Shown: positions 51,448-61,143 of the stretch, piece by piece
Layout of the letters: each line of letters starts with the position of its first letter
Position numbering within the stretch: the stretch's first letter is position 1
NCBI GenBank assembly: GCA_027310725.1
Contig: DAIDAG010000054.1
Coordinates: 29,941-93,940, forward strand
Reading direction: 5' to 3'
Source: Sideroxydans sp.
GTDB lineage: Bacteria; Pseudomonadota; Gammaproteobacteria; Burkholderiales; Gallionellaceae
Length of the DNA: 64,000 bases
Translations under genes and position numbers: made by a program
The notes under the pieces: generated by a model
What the model was told of the DNA's origin: nothing
Seen by the model: the letters and a program-made list of their open reading frames with translations, nothing else
The model's database searches: none

Positions 51448-53208
51448 ATGCCATACATCATTAAATCTCTGGGTCTGATCATCGCTTACCTTGCAGCAGC
51501 CAAGATTGGACTGGTGTTTGGTACGGTGAGCAGCAGTGCCATGATTTTCTGGCCGCCGGGAGGCATTGCACTCGCTGCCCTGCTGTTGGGCGGCGTTCGA
51601 TTTCTTCCTCCTGTGTTTGTGGCAGCCTACCTGACGGCCGAAATGGTCGATGCGCCGGCGATCTTCGCGCTGGGATTCTCAGTCGGCAGCGTGCTGGAAA
51701 CATTCGCCGGATTCTTTCTGCTCCGGCGCTTTGGCAGCGTCGACCTTTCGCTCAATCGCCTGCGCGACATGGCGCTGCTGATCCTGCTGGGCGGTCTGAT
51801 CCCTTCTGTCGTCAGTGCCATCCTTGTTCCTTTCGCCCTGCTGAAATCAAACATGATCTCTTCGGAGATGCTGCCCGATGTCATGTGGCAATGGTGGCGT
51901 GCCGATGTGCTCGGGATCGCATTTTTCACTCCCATCGTCCTGGTGTTTGCCAACAGGAAATCGAGATTCTTCAAGTCCCGCAGAGCCTGGGAAATGGCTG
52001 CCCTCTGGGCGGCATCCATTGCCATCGGACAGAGCGTCTTCCTCGGCTGGCATCTGCCGGGCATTCCGCCCGGTCAGCAGCTTGGCCTTACCTGGGTCTT
52101 TCCGCTGCTGGTCTGGGCTGGCCTGCGCACGGGAAGAAGAAATACGGCGCTGATCCAGTTGCTGTTCCTGTCCCAGGTGCTTGCAGGAGCCTACCTGCAG
52201 GCCGGTTATTTCTCCGACGATTTTGTCCGCTACGGGCTGGCCAATTTCTGGATGTTTGCGATGATGCTGGCCGTGGCGGGCATGGCGCTGGCGATCCTTG
52301 CCACCTTGCAGCGCAAGGCCATGCACCAGATCGCGCTGAACGCAAAGGTGTCGGCGGTCAGCAATGAAGGCATTGTGATCGTGGATGCCGATGGCAACAT
52401 CGTTGACGTCAACCCGGCCTTTACTGTGCTGACCGGATATGCCCGCGATGAAGTGCTGGGCAAGAACCCGCGTCTCCTGAAATCAGGCAAGCAAAGTTCC
52501 GAGTTCTTTGCGGACATGTGGAAAGCATTGATCGAGGTCGGGCGCTGGGAGGGCGAGTTATGGAACCGCCGCAAGGACGGTGTGGCCTATCTGGAAAAGC
52601 TCGCGATCTATACCCTCAAGGATGAGCACGGCAGAGTTGCCAACCGCATCGGCATTTTTTCCGATATCACGCAGAGCCGGGCCGAGCAGGATACCGTGGC
52701 CCATCATGCGCAGCACGATTTCTTGACCAACCTGCCTAATCGCATGCTGTTTCGCGATCGTTTCAAGCAGCAACTGGCAAGGGCGAAGCGGAATGACAAG
52801 AAGTTTGCCGTCATCTATGTCGACCTCGACAAGTTCAAGCCTGTGAACGACAAACTGGGCCACCAGATCGGGGACCAGTTGCTGGTGGCGGTTGCGGAAA
52901 GATTGAAATCGCAGGTGCGTGAGGTCGATACGGTTTCCAGATTCGGCGGCGACGAGTTTGCGATTCTGCTTTCGGAAGTCATGACTCGCAACGACGTCAC
53001 GAGTCTGGCAGGCAAGATATTGCTAGCCCTGCATCTGCCATTCATTCTCGATGGCAATACGGTAAATATCTCGGGCAGCCTGGGCATCGCCATGTATCCG
53101 GACGATGGAAGCGAGATGGAAACGATCATGAGCAAAGCCGATGCGGCCATGTACCGGGCCAAGCACAACGGCTCTAATACCTACTGCTGGTGCGGGGAAT
53201 ATGCTTGA
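51448..53208 (+). CDS. MASE1-PAS-GGDEF diguanylate cyclase
   Basis: The product is 586 residues with GAGGAGAA just before ATG 51448. The N-terminal MASE1 sensor region has about eight spans (AKIGLVFGTVSSSAMIFWPP; GWHLPGIPPGQQLGLTWVFP), then a PAS domain about 300-410 (GIVIVDADGNIVDVNPAF), then GGDEF at 500-504 (RFGGDEFAIL) with the inhibitory RxxD site (REVD) five residues before. No EAL domain. It should synthesise cyclic-di-GMP in answer to a membrane or cytoplasmic signal. Confidence 0.93.
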   Translation: MPYIIKSLGLIIAYLAAAKIGLVFGTVSSSAMIFWPPGGIALAALLLGGVRFLPPVFVAAYLTAEMVDAPAIFALGFSVGSVLETFAGFFLLRRFGSVDLSLNRLRDMALLILLGGLIPSVVSAILVPFALLKSNMISSEMLPDVMWQWWRADVLGIAFFTPIVLVFANRKSRFFKSRRAWEMAALWAASIAIGQSVFLGWHLPGIPPGQQLGLTWVFPLLVWAGLRTGRRNTALIQLLFLSQVLAGAYLQAGYFSDDFVRYGLANFWMFAMMLAVAGMALAILATLQRKAMHQIALNAKVSAVSNEGIVIVDADGNIVDVNPAFTVLTGYARDEVLGKNPRLLKSGKQSSEFFADMWKALIEVGRWEGELWNRRKDGVAYLEKLAIYTLKDEHGRVANRIGIFSDITQSRAEQDTVAHHAQHDFLTNLPNRMLFRDRFKQQLARAKRNDKKFAVIYVDLDKFKPVNDKLGHQIGDQLLVAVAERLKSQVREVDTVSRFGGDEFAILLSEVMTRNDVTSLAGKILLALHLPFILDGNTVNISGSLGIAMYPDDGSEMETIMSKADAAMYRAKHNGSNTYCWCGEYA

Positions 53209-53279
53209 GTAAACCATGAGCGCATCGCATTTAATCGACGCGCCCGGATAGTAAAATTATAAATATATGTTATCCTGCT

Positions 53280-53303
53280 AATCGTTAGCTCCCTAACTAT
53301 TAT
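53280..53303. promoter_or_regulatory. 24-bp operator-like palindrome before acrA
   Basis: TAATCGTTAG-CTCC-CTAACTATTA has 10-base arms with 9 of 10 complementary. It is flanked by two exact copies of TTATCCTGCT (53271-53280 and 53301-53310). The size and position suit a TetR/AcrR-type repressor site, but no regulator gene is beside it. Confidence 0.55.
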
Positions 53304-53367
53304 CCTGCTGACTGCAGTGTTATTCATTCAGCCACCAAGAATTTAAGAACCCGGTCGGAGATTGTCG

Positions 53368-54522
53368 ATGAAAACAAAAACTCAATTCCTCAATGCATTG
53401 GCCGTTGGCGCGGCGATGATGGCGCTAGCCGCATGCGGTTCCAAAGACGGTGGCGCGCAGCAGGCACCCGCAGCCGCCGCTCCGCCGCCGATGGAAGTGG
53501 ATGTCGTGACTGTCACCCCGGGCTCAGTGACGTTGACCCAGGATCTTCCGGGGCGTCTGGAAGCATATAGAAGTGCGCAAGTACGCGCACGGGTGGATGG
53601 GATCATCGAAAAACGCCAGTTCACCGAAGGCAGCGATGTCAAGGCGGGCGACATGCTGTTCCAGATCGATCCGCGCAACTACCGGACGGCTTACGATTCC
53701 GCCAAGTCGGATGAGAGCGTGGCGCGCCAGACGCTTGAGCGCTACAAGCCGCTGCTTGCAGCGAAAGCCGTCAGCCAGCAGGATTACGATCTGGCCGAGG
53801 CCAAGCTGAAACAGGCCGAAGCCTCACTGTCGAAGGCGCAGCTGGACATGGAAAATACTCATGTGCCAGCACCCATCTCGGGGCGAATAGGGCGTGCGCA
53901 AGTGACGGAAGGGGCGCTGGTGGGACATGGCGAATCCACGCTGCTGGCCACCATCGAGCAAGTCAATCCCATCTATGCGAATTTCACCCAGCCGGGTTCG
54001 GACCTCATGCATTTGCAGCAGGCCTTCAAGTCAGGAAAGCTGAAACGCGCGGGTAGTGCGCAGGTAGAGCTCGTACTTGAAGACGGCAGCATCTATCCTA
54101 TGCCCGGCAAGTTATTGTTTTCCAATCTTGCCGTCGACCCGAGCACGGGCAGCGTAACCCTGCGTGCCGAATTTCCCAATCCGAAACAGGAACTGTTGCC
54201 AGGCACGTTTGCGAGCATCCGTTTACCCGAAGGCAATGCAGATGACAGCATCAGGATACCGCAGCGTGCAGTCATGACCGGCACACAGGGCCAGTCCGTG
54301 CTGGTGGTGGATGACGAGAGCAAGGTTGCGGTGCGACCGGTCAAGACGGGAAGCATGGCGGGCAGCGACTTCGTCATTCTCGAAGGCTTGAAGCCGGGCG
54401 ACCAGGTGATTGTGAACGGTATCCAGAAAGTGCGTCCCGGCTCGCCGGTGAAAGCGGTTCAGTGGAATCCCGAGGGTAGTTCGCCGGTAGCGGATGCACC
54501 TGCAACTTCTGAAAAGAAATAG
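53368..54522 (+). CDS. acrA: RND efflux periplasmic adaptor (AcrA/MexA type)
   Basis: The product is 384 residues. ATG 53368 has CGGAG 7 bases upstream. The lipoprotein signal ends in ALAAC. Lipoyl halves (RVDGIIEKRQFTEGSDVKAG and VPAPISGRIGRAQVTEGALV) flank a helical hairpin. The C-terminal beta-barrel and membrane-proximal domains follow (IRIPQRAVMTGTQGQSVLVV). It links the inner-membrane pump to the outer-membrane channel encoded downstream. First gene of an acrA-acrB-oprM operon. Confidence 0.95.
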   Translation: MKTKTQFLNALAVGAAMMALAACGSKDGGAQQAPAAAAPPPMEVDVVTVTPGSVTLTQDLPGRLEAYRSAQVRARVDGIIEKRQFTEGSDVKAGDMLFQIDPRNYRTAYDSAKSDESVARQTLERYKPLLAAKAVSQQDYDLAEAKLKQAEASLSKAQLDMENTHVPAPISGRIGRAQVTEGALVGHGESTLLATIEQVNPIYANFTQPGSDLMHLQQAFKSGKLKRAGSAQVELVLEDGSIYPMPGKLLFSNLAVDPSTGSVTLRAEFPNPKQELLPGTFASIRLPEGNADDSIRIPQRAVMTGTQGQSVLVVDDESKVAVRPVKTGSMAGSDFVILEGLKPGDQVIVNGIQKVRPGSPVKAVQWNPEGSSPVADAPATSEKK

Positions 54523-54531
54523 AGGGGCATC

Positions 54532-57500
54532 GTGTTCGCAAAATTCTTTATTGACCGCCCGATCTTTGCCTGGGTAATCGCGCTCATCATCTTGCTGGCG
54601 GGCGGACTGTCGCTGCGCAGCTTGCCGGTCACCTCCTATCCTTCGGTGGCTCCCCCGGCTTTGGCCATTACGCTTGCCTATCCCGGCGCTTCGGCGCAGG
54701 TTGTGGAAGATACGGCTGTTGCCCTGGTCGAGCAGGAGATGAACGGCATCGAGCATTTGCTTTACATGGAATCGTCTTCCGAGCTGGGCCTGGGAACGAT
54801 CACCCTGACCTTCGAGACCGGAACCAATCTGGATGCCGCCTCGGTCGAAGCGCAGAATCGCATCAAGCGTGCCGAAGCGCGCCTGCCGGACGATGTGCGG
54901 CGTGTGGGTGTCACCGTGGCGAAGGCGGCACGCAATTATCTGATGTTCATCGCGCTGACTTCGCCGGACAAGAGCCGCGACAACGTCGCGCTCGGCAGTT
55001 ATGCCGCGACCAGTCTGCTGGAAAGCATCCGGCGCGTACCGGGCGTGGGCGAAGCGATACTTTTCGGTACCGAGTATTCGATGCGCCTGTGGTTGAACCC
55101 GGACAAGCTGCATTCCTACAATCTGTCGCCCGGCGATGTCAGCGCCGCTGTGCGTGCACAGAATACGGAGCTTGCAATCGGCGAACTGGGCCAGTTGCCG
55201 GCTGCGCCAGGACAGCAGCTGAACGCGGTGATCGTCACCCAGAGCAGGCTTAAAACTCCGGAACAGTTCGGCAACATCATCGTGCGAGCAAATCCGGACG
55301 GTTCCACGGTGCGGGTCAAGGATGTCGCTAGGGTGGAACTCGGCGCGCAGGATTATTCCATCGCTGCGCGCATAGACGGGCAGCCCGCTGCGGCGATCGC
55401 CATCCGTACCACGCCGGAAGCGAATGCGCTCGATACCGCCAAGGCGGTCAAGGCCAAGATGGCCGAGCTTTCCAAGGCTTTCCCCAAGGGCATCGACTGG
55501 TTGATCCCGTACGACACGTCGGAGTTCATCCAGATATCCATCGCTGAAGTCGCGAAGACGCTGGCCGAAGCGATGCTGCTGGTGTTCGTCGTCATCTATC
55601 TTTTCCTGGGGAATCTGCGTGCCACTTTCATCCCCAGCATCGTCGTGCCGGTTGCGCTGACCGGCGGGATGGTGGGTTTGTATGTCATCGGCTACTCGAT
55701 CAATACGCTGACGCTGTTCGCCATGGTTCTGGCCATCGGTATCGTGGTGGACGATGCCATCGTGGTGGTGGAGAACGTGGAACGCATCATGACCGAAGAC
55801 GGCCTGTCGCCGCGGGATGCGACGTACAAGGCCATGGGTCAGATATATACCGCTATCATCGCGATCACTCTGGTGCTGTGTGCCGTGTTCGTTCCGATGG
55901 CCTTCTTCAGCGGCTCGGTTGGGGCGATCTACCGCCAGTTCTCTCTCACGCTGATCATGACGATCCTGTTCTCCCTGCTCATGGCGCTGACGCTGACGCC
56001 GGCACTTTGCGCCACGTTGCTGAAGCATGAGCCGGACAAGAAACCGGGTGGGGAGACCGGCTTCTTCGGCTGGTTCAACCGTCTCTTTGTCAAAACGAGC
56101 GATGGTTACCAGAATTGGGTCGGCAAGATATTGAAACGCATGGGCCGTGCCCTGGTGTTTTATGCGGCGATTCTGGTGGCGCTGGGCTGGCTGTTCGTGC
56201 ATTTGCCCACCAGTTTCCTGCCGGATGAGGATCAGGGTTATTTTCTCAACGTGATCCAGTTGCCGCCCGGCGCCACGCGCGAACGTTCGCGGGAAGTCCT
56301 GTCTGAAGTGGAACAGTACTATATGAAGCAGCCGGAAGTGGCGCATGCCATCGGTGTGCTTGGTTTCTCCTTCTTCGGCCGCGGGCAGAATGCCGCGACG
56401 GTGTTCGTCCGTCTCAAGGATTGGGACGAGCGTCCGAACCAGAACAGCTCGGCAGCATCTCTGGTGAAGCGCGCCAACATGATGCTGTTCCGCATCAAAC
56501 AGGCGTTCATCTTTGCCCTGAATGTGCCGCCTATCCCCGAATTGGCAGCCACCGGCGGTTTCGATTTCAGATTGCAGGATCGTTCCGGGCAAGGGCGCGA
56601 GAAATTGCTCGAGGCACGCAACATGGTGCTCGGCATGGCAAGCAAGAACCCGATGATAGCCGGTGTGCGACCGGAAGGACAGGAAGCCGGGCCGCAATTG
56701 CAGATCGAAGTCGATCGCCTGAAAGCAAAGGCATTGGGGATAGATATTGCGAATCTGAACGATACGCTGCAATCCATGCTCGGGGTGACCTACATCAACG
56801 ATTTCGTACGCGAAGGCCGTATCTTGCGCGTGCAGATGCAAGCCGATTCGGAAAACCGCACCACGCCGAGCCAGATCATGCGGACGCCGGTGCGTAATCT
56901 GCAAGGCGGCATGGTGCCCCTGTCCGAATTTTCCAGGACGCGCTGGGTGGCCGCATCACCCAAACTGGACCGTTACAACGGCCTGCCTGCAATGAAGATT
57001 TCCGGCGGTCCCGGGCCGGGTCACAGCACGGGCGATGCGTTGCTGGCGATGGAAGATATCGCATCCAAGCTGCCGCCAGGCATGGGTTTTGAATGGTCCG
57101 GCACATCAAAGGAGGAAAGGGTCTCCGGAAACCAGGCCCCGCTCCTGTTCGCCCTGTCGGTGGTCGCCGTATTCCTGTGCCTGGCGGCACTGTACGAGAG
57201 CTGGTCCATTCCGCTTGCCGTGATACTGATCGTGCCTATCGGCATACTCGGTGCGGTGGTGGCCGTGACGCTGCGCGGACTGCCCAACGATGTCTATTTC
57301 AAGGTCGGACTGATCGTCATCATCGGCCTGGCCGCGAAGAATGCGATCCTGATCATCCAGTTTGCCAACGATCTGCTGGACGAAGGACATGAGCTGATCG
57401 ATGCGACATTGGAAGCCTGCCGCCGACGGTTGCGGCCCATCCTGATGACGTCGATCGCGTTCATCTTCGGCGTATTCCCGCTGGCCATTTCCAGCGGTGC

Positions 57501-57654
57501 GGGCGCCAATGGTCGTCATGCTATCGGAACAGGCGTCATGGGCGGCATGATTGCCGCGACGGTTATCGCGATCTTCATGGTTCCCGTGTTCTTCGTGGGT
57601 GTTCGCCGTATTTTCCCCGGTCATGCGCGGCACAAGGAGGACAAGCATGAGTAA
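54532..57654 (+). CDS. acrB: RND efflux pump, HAE1 family (AcrB/MexB type)
   Basis: The product is 1040 residues from GTG 54532, 9 bases after acrA. Twelve spans and two large periplasmic loops. The proton relay Asp pair is in GIVVDDAIVVVENVERIM (span 4) and the Lys in GLAAKNAILIIQFANDLL (span 10). The N-terminus FAKFFIDRPIFAWVIALIIL is typical. The length (AcrB 1049) fits the hydrophobe-amphiphile class rather than heavy-metal pumps. Substrates are probably dyes, detergents or antibiotics, not read from sequence. Confidence 0.96.
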   Translation: MFAKFFIDRPIFAWVIALIILLAGGLSLRSLPVTSYPSVAPPALAITLAYPGASAQVVEDTAVALVEQEMNGIEHLLYMESSSELGLGTITLTFETGTNLDAASVEAQNRIKRAEARLPDDVRRVGVTVAKAARNYLMFIALTSPDKSRDNVALGSYAATSLLESIRRVPGVGEAILFGTEYSMRLWLNPDKLHSYNLSPGDVSAAVRAQNTELAIGELGQLPAAPGQQLNAVIVTQSRLKTPEQFGNIIVRANPDGSTVRVKDVARVELGAQDYSIAARIDGQPAAAIAIRTTPEANALDTAKAVKAKMAELSKAFPKGIDWLIPYDTSEFIQISIAEVAKTLAEAMLLVFVVIYLFLGNLRATFIPSIVVPVALTGGMVGLYVIGYSINTLTLFAMVLAIGIVVDDAIVVVENVERIMTEDGLSPRDATYKAMGQIYTAIIAITLVLCAVFVPMAFFSGSVGAIYRQFSLTLIMTILFSLLMALTLTPALCATLLKHEPDKKPGGETGFFGWFNRLFVKTSDGYQNWVGKILKRMGRALVFYAAILVALGWLFVHLPTSFLPDEDQGYFLNVIQLPPGATRERSREVLSEVEQYYMKQPEVAHAIGVLGFSFFGRGQNAATVFVRLKDWDERPNQNSSAASLVKRANMMLFRIKQAFIFALNVPPIPELAATGGFDFRLQDRSGQGREKLLEARNMVLGMASKNPMIAGVRPEGQEAGPQLQIEVDRLKAKALGIDIANLNDTLQSMLGVTYINDFVREGRILRVQMQADSENRTTPSQIMRTPVRNLQGGMVPLSEFSRTRWVAASPKLDRYNGLPAMKISGGPGPGHSTGDALLAMEDIASKLPPGMGFEWSGTSKEERVSGNQAPLLFALSVVAVFLCLAALYESWSIPLAVILIVPIGILGAVVAVTLRGLPNDVYFKVGLIVIIGLAAKNAILIIQFANDLLDEGHELIDATLEACRRRLRPILMTSIAFIFGVFPLAISSGAGANGRHAIGTGVMGGMIAATVIAIFMVPVFFVGVRRIFPGHARHKEDKHE

Positions 57655-59086
57655 TATAAAAACAAAATCGAAAGCTGCCGGAGTCTTGCTTGCGGCGCTC
57701 ACGTTGGCAGCATGTACCAGCGGACCGGACTACAAGCGTCCGGACATGGTGTTGCCGGAAAGCTGGCCGGCGAAACAGGACGATGCCGCGGTAAAGCCGA
57801 GCGGCGTGACTGAACAATGGTGGCATCTCTATGCCGACGCGACCCTCGACAAGTTGGAAGAAGAAGCGCTGGCCCACAATGCGGACATCCAGGTGGCAGT
57901 TTCCCATGTGTTGGAAGTGCGCGCCCAACTCGGGATCACCAAGGCAGACCAGTTCCCCGAGCTGAGTGCCAATGCGAGCCAGAGCCGCACCAAATCTTCC
58001 ACGGTCGGCACTTTCCCGCTGCCGCCATACATACCGCCTACCCAGAACTTTTCGCATATCAGTCTTGATGCGAGTTATGAACTGGATCTGTGGGGCAAAC
58101 TGCGCCGCGCGACCGAAGCGGCACGGGCAAATCTGCTTAGTGCAGAGTCGGCGAGAGACACGGTACGTCTTACGCTGACCACGCAAGTGGCGCAGCAGTA
58201 TTTTGCCCTGGTCTCTCTGGATGCCCAGGAGGCAGCCACAAGGCGGTTGCTGACAGGCCGTCAGGACAGGTTGGAACTCAACAAGAAACAGCTTGATGTC
58301 GGCATGCTTTCCGAATACGACCTGCATCAGGCCGAAGCCGATGTGGCTGCCGTGCAATCGCAACTGGCATCTCTCGTTCAGGCGCGCAGCAAACAGGAAA
58401 CCACGCTGACACTGTTGCTGGGACGCTCGCCGCGCGACGTGATGTCCAGCGAACTGCAACGCGGCAGCCCGCTGCTGCCGGTGGCGTCGGTACCCGATGG
58501 ACTGCCTGCGGACTTGCTGTTGCGCAGACCCGACCTCAAGGATGCCGAGCAGCGCCTGGTGGCGTTGAACGCCAGTATCGGCGTGGCTCGGGCGCAGTAT
58601 TTCCCGTCGATTTCCCTGACCTCTTATGTGGGCAGTGAAAGCGTGGCGTTCTCCAACCTGTTCACCAAGCCGGCGAACATTTTCCAGTTCGCGGGCAATG
58701 TCACCCAGCCGATCTTCAATGCGGGGCGCATCGGTTATCAGGTGGATGTGGCGGAAGCGCGCCGCGACCAGGCTCTGATCCAGTATAAGCAGGCTGTCGC
58801 CAACGCATTCGGCGATGTGCGTAACGCCTTGTCTGCCCAGGAATCAGCCAGGCAGGTCCTGACTTTCGAAAGTGCGCGCAGCGATGCATTGGAACAAGCC
58901 TACAAGCAGGCCGATATGCGCTATCAGGCCGGGATCGCGAGTCGCCTGGAACTGCTGGATGTGGAACGCAACTACCTTCAGGCCCAGTTGAACCGTCTCG
59001 ATGCGGAACGCGCACAGCGCAGTGCGGTTGCCGACCTGTTCAAGGCATTGGGCGGAGGCTGGCAGGAAGTTGCCAAGGCACCGTGA
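57647..59086 (+). CDS. oprM: Outer-membrane efflux channel (OprM/NodT family)
   Basis: The product is 479 residues from ATG 57647 with AAGGAGG upstream, overlapping acrB by 8 bases. The lipoprotein signal is LTLAAC. The two-repeat OEP structure is visible (ELDLWGKLRRATEAARANLL; LLLRRPDLKDAEQRLVALNA; GIASRLELLDVERNYLQAQL). It forms the trimeric exit duct for the AcrAB pump. The perfect terminator at 59275-59310 ends the operon. Confidence 0.94.
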   Translation: MSNIKTKSKAAGVLLAALTLAACTSGPDYKRPDMVLPESWPAKQDDAAVKPSGVTEQWWHLYADATLDKLEEEALAHNADIQVAVSHVLEVRAQLGITKADQFPELSANASQSRTKSSTVGTFPLPPYIPPTQNFSHISLDASYELDLWGKLRRATEAARANLLSAESARDTVRLTLTTQVAQQYFALVSLDAQEAATRRLLTGRQDRLELNKKQLDVGMLSEYDLHQAEADVAAVQSQLASLVQARSKQETTLTLLLGRSPRDVMSSELQRGSPLLPVASVPDGLPADLLLRRPDLKDAEQRLVALNASIGVARAQYFPSISLTSYVGSESVAFSNLFTKPANIFQFAGNVTQPIFNAGRIGYQVDVAEARRDQALIQYKQAVANAFGDVRNALSAQESARQVLTFESARSDALEQAYKQADMRYQAGIASRLELLDVERNYLQAQLNRLDAERAQRSAVADLFKALGGGWQEVAKAP

Positions 59087-59274
59087 TTTCACATATTGAT
59101 TCGGCGCGGTGAAGGGTTAAGCCGGTTCGGACAGGCTTGCTGCGTTGGTCGGATGGCTGTAACCAGTCACTTGCTTGTCGTTTGCCGAGAGTCCCGCTGC
59201 ATCGGCTGATTGCTTTCCCGTTGTTTCGACAGCAGCTTCAAGGAATCCCCCTCAAGACGCACGGATTTCAGTAT

Positions 59275-59310
59275 CAACAAAAAGGCGACCCGCAGGTCGC
59301 CTTTTTGTTG
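59275..59310. terminator. Bidirectional terminator, 16-bp stem (GGCGACC family)
   Basis: CAACAAAAAGGCGACC and GGTCGCCTTTTTGTTG form a perfect 16-bp stem with loop CGCA between the convergent oprM and ppiC genes. Confidence 0.95.
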
Positions 59311-59324
59311 ATGCCAGAGACTGC

Positions 59325-60128
59325 TTACTCGATCTTGGCCTTGCTGCGCAGATCTTCGATAAGCTTCTGGACGGCTTCCTGCTGCTTGCGTTTCTCCAGA
59401 TTGGGCTTCATTTCTTCGAAGGTCGGCACTTTCAGCTCGCGCGTGTCTTCCAGTTTGATGACGTGCCAGCCATATTGGGTTTGCACCGGCGCACTGACTT
59501 GTCCCTTGCTTAACTTGAGCACTGCTTCGGCGAAGGGCTGCACGAAGTTGGATGGGACTGCCCAACCCAGTTCGCCGCCATTGTCCTTGGAGCCGGGGTC
59601 TTTGCTATGCGCCTTGGCAATCGTAGCGAACTTGGCACCTTTCTTCTTCAGTTCGGCTTCGACCTTCTTGGCTTCATCCTCGGATTCGACCAGGATGTGC
59701 GACAGTTTGTATTCCTTGTTGCCGACGCGAGCCTTCAGGGCTTCGTATTCCTGTTTCAGCACGTCATCCGCGATGGGGTGGGTCTTCGCATAGTCCTGCA
59801 CGTAAGCTCCCGCCAGCACGGATTGCCTAGCCAGTTCCAGCTGTTGTGCGATCTCGGGTTGCTTGTCCAGGCCGTTCTTGGTGGCGGCTTGAGAAATGAC
59901 TTCCAGATTGATGATGTCATCGCGGATCGCCTTGCGCATTTCCGGGCTGTCGGGCTGGCCTTGTTGTGCGGCTGCCTTGATGCGCATATCGATGCGTGCT
60001 TGTGGAATGGATACGCCGTTTACCAGCGCTGCCGGTTTGTCTGCTGCCGCCTTTTCATCGGCAGCCTGTGCGCCTGCGGCAGTAGCCAGCAATGCCGATA
60101 ACAGGACGAATTTGGAAAATTTCAGCAT
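59325..60128 (-). CDS. Exported parvulin-type peptidyl-prolyl isomerase
   Basis: The product is 267 residues from ATG 60128 (AAAGGAAAG upstream). The signal peptide ends in AGAQA. An N-terminal helical chaperone part precedes a rotamase domain about 135-235 (YKLSHILVESEDEAKKVEAE; FATIAKAHSKDPGSKDNGGE; LGWAVPSNFVQPFAEAV; TQYGWHVIKLED). It is a SurA/PrsA-like periplasmic folding factor, here single-domain. It is the last gene of the bcp-to-ppiC series. Confidence 0.92.
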   Translation of the reverse strand: MLKFSKFVLLSALLATAAGAQAADEKAAADKPAALVNGVSIPQARIDMRIKAAAQQGQPDSPEMRKAIRDDIINLEVISQAATKNGLDKQPEIAQQLELARQSVLAGAYVQDYAKTHPIADDVLKQEYEALKARVGNKEYKLSHILVESEDEAKKVEAELKKKGAKFATIAKAHSKDPGSKDNGGELGWAVPSNFVQPFAEAVLKLSKGQVSAPVQTQYGWHVIKLEDTRELKVPTFEEMKPNLEKRKQQEAVQKLIEDLRSKAKIE

Positions 60129-60195
60129 GAGTCTTTCCTTTGTGGGTTGAGGGGAATCGAAAATTATCCGACGCGCAATATAGCATGCCTTGCGT

Positions 60196-60498
60196 TCAGG
60201 CCGGAAAGACCTTCTTGAAAGGCCTGACAGCGACTTGGGTATAAACGCCGGCCGCGACATAGGGGTCGGCGGCGGCCCATGTCTGGGCGTTTTCCAGCGA
60301 GTCGAATTCGGCAACGATCAGGCTGCCGGTGAAACCCGCGGCTCCGGGATCGACAGCGTCCACGGCCGGGAAAGGGCCGGCCAGCAAAAGCCGGCCTGCG
60401 TTCTGCAAAGTCTGCAGGCGTTCCAAATGTGCGGGGCGCGCTGCCTTGCGCTTTTCCAGGCTGTCGGGGACATCCTGACCAAATATGGCGTAGAGCAT
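60196..60498 (-). CDS. YciI family protein
   Basis: The product is 100 residues. [40 protein letters not shown] and [20 protein letters not shown] are the YciI pattern, including the conserved His24 of RPAHL. It is a small dimeric ferredoxin-like fold with no proven activity. The yciB-yciI neighbourhood is conserved in many betaproteobacteria. Confidence 0.92.
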   Translation of the reverse strand: MLYAIFGQDVPDSLEKRKAARPAHLERLQTLQNAGRLLLAGPFPAVDAVDPGAAGFTGSLIVAEFDSLENAQTWAAADPYVAAGVYTQVAVRPFKKVFPA

Positions 60499-60552
60499 CT
60501 GTTTTTCCTCAGTTTTTGTTGTGTGTAATGTCGACTTGTATCGAATATTGGC

Positions 60553-61098
60553 TCATTCTTTTTTGTGCTTGTCCGCTTCCACATATTTTGCCAGCATTGC
60601 CGCTTGTGCAAGTATGAACAGGAATATCAGGCTGGTAACGCCAAATAATTTGAAGTCGACCCAAATATCGGTTGAAAAGTTGAATGCGACATACAGGTTG
60701 ATGGCGCCGAGTGCCGCAAAGAACAAGCCCCAGGCCAGGTTGACGTTCATCCAGGTCGAATCGGGCAGCGGAAGCTTGTCCTGCAACAGCGAACGCATCA
60801 GGTTCTTTTTGAAAAGGATAGGCGCCAGCAATAAAGCCAAGGCAAAAGACCAATACAGGACGGTCGGTTTCCACTTGATGAAAGTCTCATTGTGTAACAG
60901 CAATGTCGCTCCGCCGAACACGGTGATGATGCCAAAGCTGGCCCATAACATCGTGTCGACCTTGCCGTGCCGATATTTCACCCAGGCGACCTGGGCAAAG
61001 GTGGCGGCCATGGATACTGCCGTAGCGGCAAATACGCCCGCAAATTTGAAGGTGATAAAAAAAACGATGACGGGGAACAGGTCAAAAAGTATTTTCAT
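60553..61098 (-). CDS. yciB: Intracellular septation protein A / YciB
   Basis: The product is 181 residues with five spans. KILFDLFPVIVFFITFKFAG, WVKYRHGKVDTMLWASFGII and LNVNLAWGLFFAALGAIN-like WMNVNLAWGLFF are typical of YciB/IspA. The protein contributes to cell envelope integrity and division in enteric bacteria. It lies between msrB and yciI. Confidence 0.94.
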   Translation of the reverse strand: MKILFDLFPVIVFFITFKFAGVFAATAVSMAATFAQVAWVKYRHGKVDTMLWASFGIITVFGGATLLLHNETFIKWKPTVLYWSFALALLLAPILFKKNLMRSLLQDKLPLPDSTWMNVNLAWGLFFAALGAINLYVAFNFSTDIWVDFKLFGVTSLIFLFILAQAAMLAKYVEADKHKKE

Positions 61099-61143
61099 GG
61101 AGACTCACTTGTTAAGCCGGGTTGCAGGCTAAGATTGCCATTA

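Noticed and set aside
54223..56904. Minus-strand open frame of 893 codons opposite acrA/acrB
   Set aside because: Shadow of the RND pump genes: low-complexity His/Arg/Gln composition and no domain.
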